Shown here: in pieces, positions 1 to 4,364 of the stretch
How positions within the stretch are numbered: position 1 is the first letter of the stretch
Layout of the letters: each line of letters begins with the position of its first letter
Assembly: GCA_964523375.1 (NCBI GenBank)
Contig: CAZFYG010000027.1
Span: 1-7,033 of the forward strand
DNA from: CAJQGY01 sp964523375
GTDB taxonomy: Bacteria; Pseudomonadota; Gammaproteobacteria; Magnimaribacterales; D2472
Direction: 5' to 3'
Length of the DNA: 7,033 nucleotides
Translations under genes and position numbers: made by a program
The notes under the pieces: model-generated
The model's input: the letters and a program-made list of their open reading frames with translations, nothing else
Databases searched by the model: none
Told to the model about the DNA's origin: nothing

Positions 1-539
1 CATATATCAATTTTTTCTTGTGTTGAGGCAGCAGCTATAACCTTGGCCCCCATGGCTTTTCCTAATTGTATTGTTGCAAGTCCAACCCCGCCTGAGGCCC
101 CAAGAACCAATAATGTCTCTCCTGGTTGAATGTTTGCCCTTTGTTTAAGTGCATAAAGCGACGTTCCATATGTAACAGATAAAGCTGCTGCAATTTCATA
201 ATCCATATCATCTGGGATAGCTCTTAACATTGACTGATGAGCTAAAAGCTTCTCCGCTACTCCACCCGTCATAGATGCAGCAAAAACTTTATCACCAACT
301 TTAAAATCTGAAACATTTTCGCCTATTTCAGTGATAATCCCTGCAGCCTCACCTCCTGGAATAAATGGTAAAGGTGGTTGAAATTGATACAACCCTTGAA
401 TCATAAGCACGTCTGGGAAATTTATGCTTGCTGCTTTTAAATCAATGATGACATGCTCAGCAGCTATCACTGGATCAGCTATATCCTTTACTTGTAATTT
501 ATCAGGACCACCAAGTTCTATGCATTGAAGGGCTTTCAT
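1..539 (-). CDS. Zinc-independent MDR-family NAD(P)H:quinone oxidoreductase-like protein, 3' end cut by window
   Basis: Only the first 179 codons are present; the gene runs off the left edge. The N-terminal half is a GroES-like domain (about residues 1-125), with INFPDVLMIQG at 39-49 and PGGEAAGII at 61-69, followed by the start of a Rossmann fold with the nucleotide-binding motif LGASGGVG at 146-153. The cysteine and histidine zinc ligands of classical alcohol dehydrogenases are not seen in this part, which fits the quinone oxidoreductase (QOR) branch, whose members reduce quinones or other activated carbonyl or enoyl compounds using NADPH. The exact substrate cannot be read from sequence. 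The start is well set: MKAL is typical for the family and a strong Shine-Dalgarno sequence sits 5 bases upstream. It follows gshA by 9 bases and is probably cotranscribed with it. An enoyl reductase or another MDR member is a fair alternative. Confidence 0.87.
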   Translation of the reverse strand, partial: MKALQCIELGGPDKLQVKDIADPVIAAEHVIIDLKAASINFPDVLMIQGLYQFQPPLPFIPGGEAAGIITEIGENVSDFKVGDKVFAASMTGGVAEKLLAHQSMLRAIPDDMDYEIAAALSVTYGTSLYALKQRANIQPGETLLVLGASGGVGLATIQLGKAMGAKVIAAASTQEKIDI

Positions 540-544
540 ATATT

Positions 545-550
545 CTCCTT
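545..550 (-). promoter_or_regulatory. Shine-Dalgarno site of the quinone oxidoreductase-like gene, overlapping the gshA stop
   Basis: On the minus strand the sequence reads AAGGAG, then AATAT, then ATG. This is a near-perfect ribosome binding site with 5-base spacing. Its first two A residues are also the last two bases of the gshA TAA stop (551-549), so terminating ribosomes sit directly on the next initiation site. It is the only strong Shine-Dalgarno sequence in front of any gene in this window. Confidence 0.85.
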
Positions 551-2060
551 AAAGTTTTTCGTTGTACGAGCTTATGTAATCGTCTGGATTACCATTTTCG
601 CTCTTGACGAGTTTACCAAAAAAATCCCATGATGCATTAGCTTCTTTTTCAAAGCCTGATAGATCAGCATTTGGAAGCGAATCAAAATAAGACTTATGAA
701 GTTTAGATAGCAAAAGCCCATATTCTGAAAAAGGAATATTCCCATGATCTAAAGACTTTAAAATACCATTTTTGTTATTAATACAATTTAATGCATTGAG
801 GTACTTCTCTTTTTCTGGCATAAGCTCAGCAATTTTCTTTAACTCTAATTCGATGTCTTTTTTGGCTTTTATAATATTAACCTTTTCACCTCTTCTAAAA
901 ATTTCACAAATCTTGCTGTTTCCATTAGCTACTACATTTTTTTCAGTTTCTTTAATTTCTTTTATTTCATTTGAGCTAATCAAGGGACTATCTGAAATGA
1001 TGCAGAATAATAAAACTAGATCTATGAGTCTTATCTGTTCTTTTGAAATACCGACCGGTTCATTAGGAGAGAGATCTATTCCTCTAACCTCAACATACTC
1101 TATCCCGTCAGAAGCTAACACTTCATTTGGCCGCAAACCATCTCTGCCAACTCTTTTTGGCCGGATAGAATCATAATACTCATTTTCAATTTGCAATTTG
1201 CCGGTTGAAATTTGTAACCACTCATCTCCTTTTTTCAAACCAATGCCTTCAAATTTTTTATAAGGTGTTAATATGGCTTTCCTTATTTTTTCAAGAAATT
1301 CATCAAGAGAGTCATATCTAATATCCATATCTTTTTGAGCAAAACTTTTATAACCCAAATCACTCATTCTCAAAGATGTTGAGCTGGGCAAGTAATAATT
1401 TTCTTCGCCATATTTTTTTAAGGAATGGTCTTTTCCATTTAGAAAGGTTTTGTCAACAACTGGAGATGCTCCAAAAGACGAAAGAATAAACCAATAATTT
1501 CTCTTAAAGTTTCTTATTAGGCCGAGATATACCTCATCAATATTTTTTTGCTCATTTATATTTGATAAAAAAGATAAAGAATTTTCGCTCAGAGAGAAAT
1601 TGAAATGTATGCCCGCAATGCATTGCATAGAAGACCCATATCTTTCTTTTAAACCCCTTCTATATACCTCCTTAATTCTTCCGCTATTTGTATCTGAGTA
1701 TTTGGCAAGCTTTATAGAATCCTCATCTTCTATTTTTGGAGGCATTGAATAAGGCCATAAAGTCTCTTTATCTAAATTGCGACTTACAAAAATATGAAGC
1801 TTAAGCAGATGTTCATACAAGTCATCCACAGAAGTAAATGTTGGCGTAACTAGCTCAACCAGAGATTCAGCAAAATCTGTAGTGATGGAGGGATTGGTTA
1901 GGGGCGAGCCTAGGCTTTTGGGATGATCGTTTGCTGAAATATACCCGAGGCTATTTACTCTGAGTGACTCTTTTTCAATCCCTCTGTTAATCTCAATTGA
2001 ACGAAAAAAACCGGCTTCGTGGAGCTGATTAAGCTTTAAATCATAATCAGCCTTAGCCAT
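549..2060 (-). CDS. gshA: Glutamate-cysteine ligase (gamma-glutamylcysteine synthetase), proteobacterial type
   Basis: This cytoplasmic enzyme joins L-glutamate to L-cysteine using ATP, the first and usually rate-limiting step of glutathione synthesis. The product is 503 residues, close to the 518 of E. coli GshA. Recognisable blocks are RGIEKESLRV at 26-35, TTDFAESLVEL at 60-70, MQCIAGIHFN at 145-154 and YVEVRGIDLSP at 322-332. By alignment from memory with E. coli, E29, E31, D62, E69 and E324 match the metal-binding acidic residues, and H152 and R326 match active-site positions, so the enzyme looks intact. The first ATG is needed to include the RGIEKESLRV block and the next Met is residue 106, so this start is secure. 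No Shine-Dalgarno sequence precedes it. The start shares one base with the pckA stop, implying translational coupling. The partner gshB is not in the window. Confidence 0.97.
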   Translation of the reverse strand: MAKADYDLKLNQLHEAGFFRSIEINRGIEKESLRVNSLGYISANDHPKSLGSPLTNPSITTDFAESLVELVTPTFTSVDDLYEHLLKLHIFVSRNLDKETLWPYSMPPKIEDEDSIKLAKYSDTNSGRIKEVYRRGLKERYGSSMQCIAGIHFNFSLSENSLSFLSNINEQKNIDEVYLGLIRNFKRNYWFILSSFGASPVVDKTFLNGKDHSLKKYGEENYYLPSSTSLRMSDLGYKSFAQKDMDIRYDSLDEFLEKIRKAILTPYKKFEGIGLKKGDEWLQISTGKLQIENEYYDSIRPKRVGRDGLRPNEVLASDGIEYVEVRGIDLSPNEPVGISKEQIRLIDLVLLFCIISDSPLISSNEIKEIKETEKNVVANGNSKICEIFRRGEKVNIIKAKKDIELELKKIAELMPEKEKYLNALNCINNKNGILKSLDHGNIPFSEYGLLLSKLHKSYFDSLPNADLSGFEKEANASWDFFGKLVKSENGNPDDYISSYNEKL

Positions 2061-2062
2061 TA
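2058..2062 (-). promoter_or_regulatory. pckA stop / gshA start overlap (TAATG)
   Basis: On the minus strand the pckA stop TAA and the gshA start ATG share one A. The 20 bases before the ATG hold no GGAG-like sequence. This arrangement usually means termination-reinitiation, in which ribosomes finishing pckA start gshA. The coupling is inferred from layout, not shown. Confidence 0.7.
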
Positions 2063-3598
2063 GAAATCTGGGCCAGCAGCTATAATATTGTCACTAAGAT
2101 CAAACTTCTCAAAGTTCTTTTTAAACTTAGCAATAAGACTTTTCATTTCTATGTCATAGGCATTTTTATCATCCCATGTATTTCTTGGGTTTAAAATTTC
2201 TTGGTCAACACCTTCTAGTCTCTTTGGAACATTTAAATTTAAACCAGAAAGATGAGTTGTCTCAACGTTTGCGAGCTCACCATTTTGGATAGCATTAACT
2301 ATTCTTCTTGTAGTTGGGATGCTGAATCTTGACCCAACTCCGTGAGGGCCCCCAGTCCATCCTGTATTTACTAAGAAAACTTTAGAGCCAAATGACTCCA
2401 TTCTCTTCATGAGCAAATCAGCGTAGACGCCCGCTGGCCTTGGAAAGAATGGTGCCCCGAAACACGTTGAAAATGCAGATTCAATTGAGGAAGTTGATCC
2501 TATTTCTGTTGATCCAACCTTTGCAGTATAGCCACTCAAAAAATGATAAGCCGCAGCCTCTTTAGACAGGATAGATACTGGCGGCATTACTCCAGTAAGA
2601 TCACAAGTTAAAAATATAACAGTCTCAGGTTCTCCGGATGCATTTTCTGGCACTGCGCCTTCAATATGAGATCTCGGATAACAAACTCTTCCATTCTCAG
2701 AAAGAGAGGTATTGTAATAATCTGGAGTTAAGTTTGAATCAAGATAGACATTCTCAATAATACTTCCATGTTTTATTGCTTTGAAGATTACTGGTTCATT
2801 TTTTTCTGATAGATCTATAGTTTTAGCATAACAACCACCTTCAAAGTTGAATACACTTCCAGGCCCCCAGCCATGCTCATCGTCTCCTATAAGCGAGCAT
2901 GTTGGATCTGCAGATAGAGTAGTTTTGCCAGTTCCAGATAAGCCAAAAAATAATGCTACTTTCCCATCTTTATTAACATTAGCAGAGCAATGCATAGGCA
3001 ATACGTCTTTTGCTGGCAATAAAAAATTTTGAACTGAAAACATTGATTTCTTCATCTCACCAGCGTATTTCATGCCCGCAAGCAAGACTTTCTTTTGGGC
3101 AAAATTAATAATCACACACCCATCAGAATATGTCCCATCTACCTCTGGATCACATTCAAAATTAGCAGCACTTAATATCTGCCACTCATCTTTGCTTTTT
3201 GGGTTGAATATATCTGGGACAACAAATATCAATTTAGAGAACAAGCCATGCCAAGCTGTTTCCGTTCTTACTTTTATTGGTAGATAGTGATCAATATGCG
3301 AACCAACATGAACATGAGAAATATAAGTTTCTTGAGAATCTAAATAGTTTTCTACCCTATCCCATAAAGGATTAAATTTACTCTCTTCAAAGGGTTTGTT
3401 AATAACACCCCAATCAATATCATTTTCTGTTGATGACTCTTTCACTATAAACCTATCATTAGGACTTCTTCCAGTCCTAGAGCCAGTTTGCGTAGTAAGT
3501 GCGCCATTAGAGGCAATAATTCCTTCGTTATTTTGTATAGCTGCTTTGATAAGCTCTTCATTTGAGAGCTTATAGGTATGATTTTTTTCTGTTGCCAT
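2060..3598 (-). CDS. pckA: Phosphoenolpyruvate carboxykinase (ATP)
   Basis: This cytoplasmic enzyme converts oxaloacetate and ATP to phosphoenolpyruvate, CO2 and ADP, the entry step of gluconeogenesis. The product has 512 residues against 540 in E. coli; the difference is largely a shorter N-terminus, common in other bacterial PckA. Seen in order: the substrate loop SRTGRSP at 40-46, Y178, K184 and H203 (matching E. coli Y207, K213 and H232), the P-loop GLSGTGKTTLS at 219-229 with K225 and T226, the metal-binding LIGDDEHGWG at 236-245 with D240, and NTGWTGG at 411-417. The GTP-dependent family is excluded by these motifs. An in-frame TAA lies 9 bases before the ATG and the next Met is residue 176, so the start is forced. 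It has no Shine-Dalgarno sequence, only an A-rich stretch. The segment after HGW reads GPGSVFNFEGG, where E. coli has DDDGVFNFEGG; the catalytic residues are unaffected. Confidence 0.98.
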   Translation of the reverse strand: MATEKNHTYKLSNEELIKAAIQNNEGIIASNGALTTQTGSRTGRSPNDRFIVKESSTENDIDWGVINKPFEESKFNPLWDRVENYLDSQETYISHVHVGSHIDHYLPIKVRTETAWHGLFSKLIFVVPDIFNPKSKDEWQILSAANFECDPEVDGTYSDGCVIINFAQKKVLLAGMKYAGEMKKSMFSVQNFLLPAKDVLPMHCSANVNKDGKVALFFGLSGTGKTTLSADPTCSLIGDDEHGWGPGSVFNFEGGCYAKTIDLSEKNEPVIFKAIKHGSIIENVYLDSNLTPDYYNTSLSENGRVCYPRSHIEGAVPENASGEPETVIFLTCDLTGVMPPVSILSKEAAAYHFLSGYTAKVGSTEIGSTSSIESAFSTCFGAPFFPRPAGVYADLLMKRMESFGSKVFLVNTGWTGGPHGVGSRFSIPTTRRIVNAIQNGELANVETTHLSGLNLNVPKRLEGVDQEILNPRNTWDDKNAYDIEMKSLIAKFKKNFEKFDLSDNIIAAGPDF

Positions 3599-3606
3599 GA
3601 TTTTTT

Positions 3607-3612
3607 ATTATA
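3607..3612 (-). promoter_or_regulatory. Candidate -10 box immediately upstream of pckA
   Basis: On the minus strand a perfect TATAAT is followed by AAAAAATC and then the pckA ATG. If used as a sigma-70 -10 element, transcription would begin within about two bases of the start codon, giving an almost leaderless mRNA. The hexamer 17 bases further upstream is TATAAA, a poor -35 match (3 of 6). In such AT-rich DNA a chance TATAAT is quite possible. Confidence 0.35.
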
Positions 3613-3679
3613 GGTATTAAGACAATAAATTTATATAGCAATTATTTATAATATTAAAAATTTACTATTTATGTAGTGA

Positions 3680-3708
3680 AGTAGAAAACAATCACCTAAA
3701 TCTGTCAA
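3680..3708 (-). promoter_or_regulatory. Candidate sigma-70 promoter for the pckA-gshA operon
   Basis: The minus strand carries a perfect -35 hexamer TTGACA at 3708-3703, a 17-base spacer, and TCTACT at 3685-3680, which matches the -10 consensus at 4 of 6 positions. The predicted start near 3673 would leave an untranslated leader of about 75 bases that is extremely AT-rich. A perfect -35 with ideal spacing in the only sizeable gap ahead of the operon makes this the better of the two pckA promoter candidates. Confidence 0.45.
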
Positions 3709-3740
3709 TAAAACAAAAATATCTTATATTGAAAAGCTTT

Positions 3741-3775
3741 TAAAGCCTATTTTTTTGTAGCTTTACTACACAAAA
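3741..3775 (-). terminator. Weak hairpins just after dsbB, possible transcript end
   Basis: Directly after the dsbB stop are two overlapping inverted repeats. One pairs 3751-3760 with 3766-3775 (TGTAG/CTACA plus an AT extension across one mismatch, loop of 5). The other pairs 3741-3746 with 3760-3765 (TAAAGC/GCTTTA, loop of 13). They share bases and cannot form together. On the dsbB transcript the first is followed by A residues and the second by only a short U run, so neither is a convincing intrinsic terminator. Confidence 0.2.
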
Positions 3776-3776
3776 C

Positions 3777-4292
3777 CTATCTAGAGGTCAGTATTTTAAA
3801 CAATGCTGAAGTTATATAAACAATAAAAAATATTAGAGCCCACTCAGAGAAATTAAATATAAATCTCCACCCATCTTCTGCACATGTTGGCCCGCCTTGA
3901 AAAGCATTCATGATGCCCTGAAAAAAACCAAAAAACTCGATTTGTGTTTCTAAGGGCATTCCACAGTTTGGAGCTAGTTGAGCAATCTCTTCTGCAGACA
4001 AGTTTTGAATATATATTTGTCTTAGATTCACCACAACGCCTAGCAAGCCTAGAAATAATGTTAATAATCTCGTTAGCAATCTTATTCTCTTAAAAAAATA
4101 CCCTGTAAAAGAAATAATAGCTATGAATAAAAAAAGATATCTGGTCATTATGCATAACGGGCAAGCGTGAAGATAAAGTAATTTATCCATCAAAATAGCC
4201 ATGCAGACAATAATTAATGCACCAAATCCAGCGCCCAATTCAAAATAGTTTTGATAAACTGTTCTAATAAGGTTTGTGATTTTATTTAACAT
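3777..4292 (-). CDS. dsbB: Disulfide bond formation protein B (DsbB)
   Basis: DsbB is an inner-membrane protein that reoxidises the periplasmic thiol oxidase DsbA and passes the electrons to ubiquinone or menaquinone. From the ATG at 4292 the product is 171 residues (E. coli 176). Four hydrophobic segments lie near 19-36, 50-67, 72-93 and 149-168. The quinone-linked pair is in CPLC (C44, C47), followed by R51 at the spacing of the conserved quinone-site arginine. The second pair, C110 in PNCGMP and C137 in GPTCAE, sits in the long periplasmic loop, 27 apart (26 in E. coli). All catalytic cysteines are present. The frame is also open to an ATG at 4352, which would add 20 residues; I prefer 4292 because the length and MLNK-like beginning match the family and a -10-like TATACT lies between the two starts. 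Neither start has a clear Shine-Dalgarno sequence. Confidence 0.93.
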   Translation of the reverse strand: MLNKITNLIRTVYQNYFELGAGFGALIIVCMAILMDKLLYLHACPLCIMTRYLFLFIAIISFTGYFFKRIRLLTRLLTLFLGLLGVVVNLRQIYIQNLSAEEIAQLAPNCGMPLETQIEFFGFFQGIMNAFQGGPTCAEDGWRFIFNFSEWALIFFIVYITSALFKILTSR

Positions 4293-4364
4293 AGTTTTTC
4301 TTGATAGCTTGAGTCTATAGTATAAAAAAAACATTGACGATAATATATCCATTTAGGCATTAAT
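4293..4364. promoter_or_regulatory. Divergent dsbB/polA intergenic region with candidate promoters
   Basis: These 72 bases separate two genes read in opposite directions, so both promoters should be here or inside the opposite gene's leader. On the minus strand TATACT (4324-4319) is a 5 of 6 -10 match that would start dsbB transcription near 4312, a leader of about 20 bases. On the plus strand GATAAT (4339-4344) could start polA near 4351. A TTGACG at 4334-4339 looks like a -35 but has no usable -10 before the polA ATG. No good -35 pairs with either -10, so the assignments are weak. Confidence 0.35.

Noticed and set aside
131..133. Truncation of the oxidoreductase or polA as pseudogenes
   Set aside because: Both frames are intact to the window edges with conserved motifs; the missing ends come from the window limits.
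772..1176. 134-codon open frame on the plus strand
   Set aside because: It lies wholly antisense to conserved gshA sequence and has no Shine-Dalgarno site or recognisable motif; its open frame reflects AT-rich coding on the other strand.
2847..3287. Two short plus-strand open frames (2847-3032 and 3072-3287)
   Set aside because: Both are antisense to the conserved catalytic core of pckA and show no family features.
3626..3664. Inverted repeat TAAATTT / AAATTTA upstream of pckA
   Set aside because: It is a 7-base, purely A/T repeat with a 25-base loop in extremely AT-rich DNA, as expected by chance.
4334..4339. TTGACG as the polA -35 box
   Set aside because: At 16-18 base spacing no -10-like hexamer exists before the polA ATG; the best match, at 19 bases, would start transcription inside the gene.
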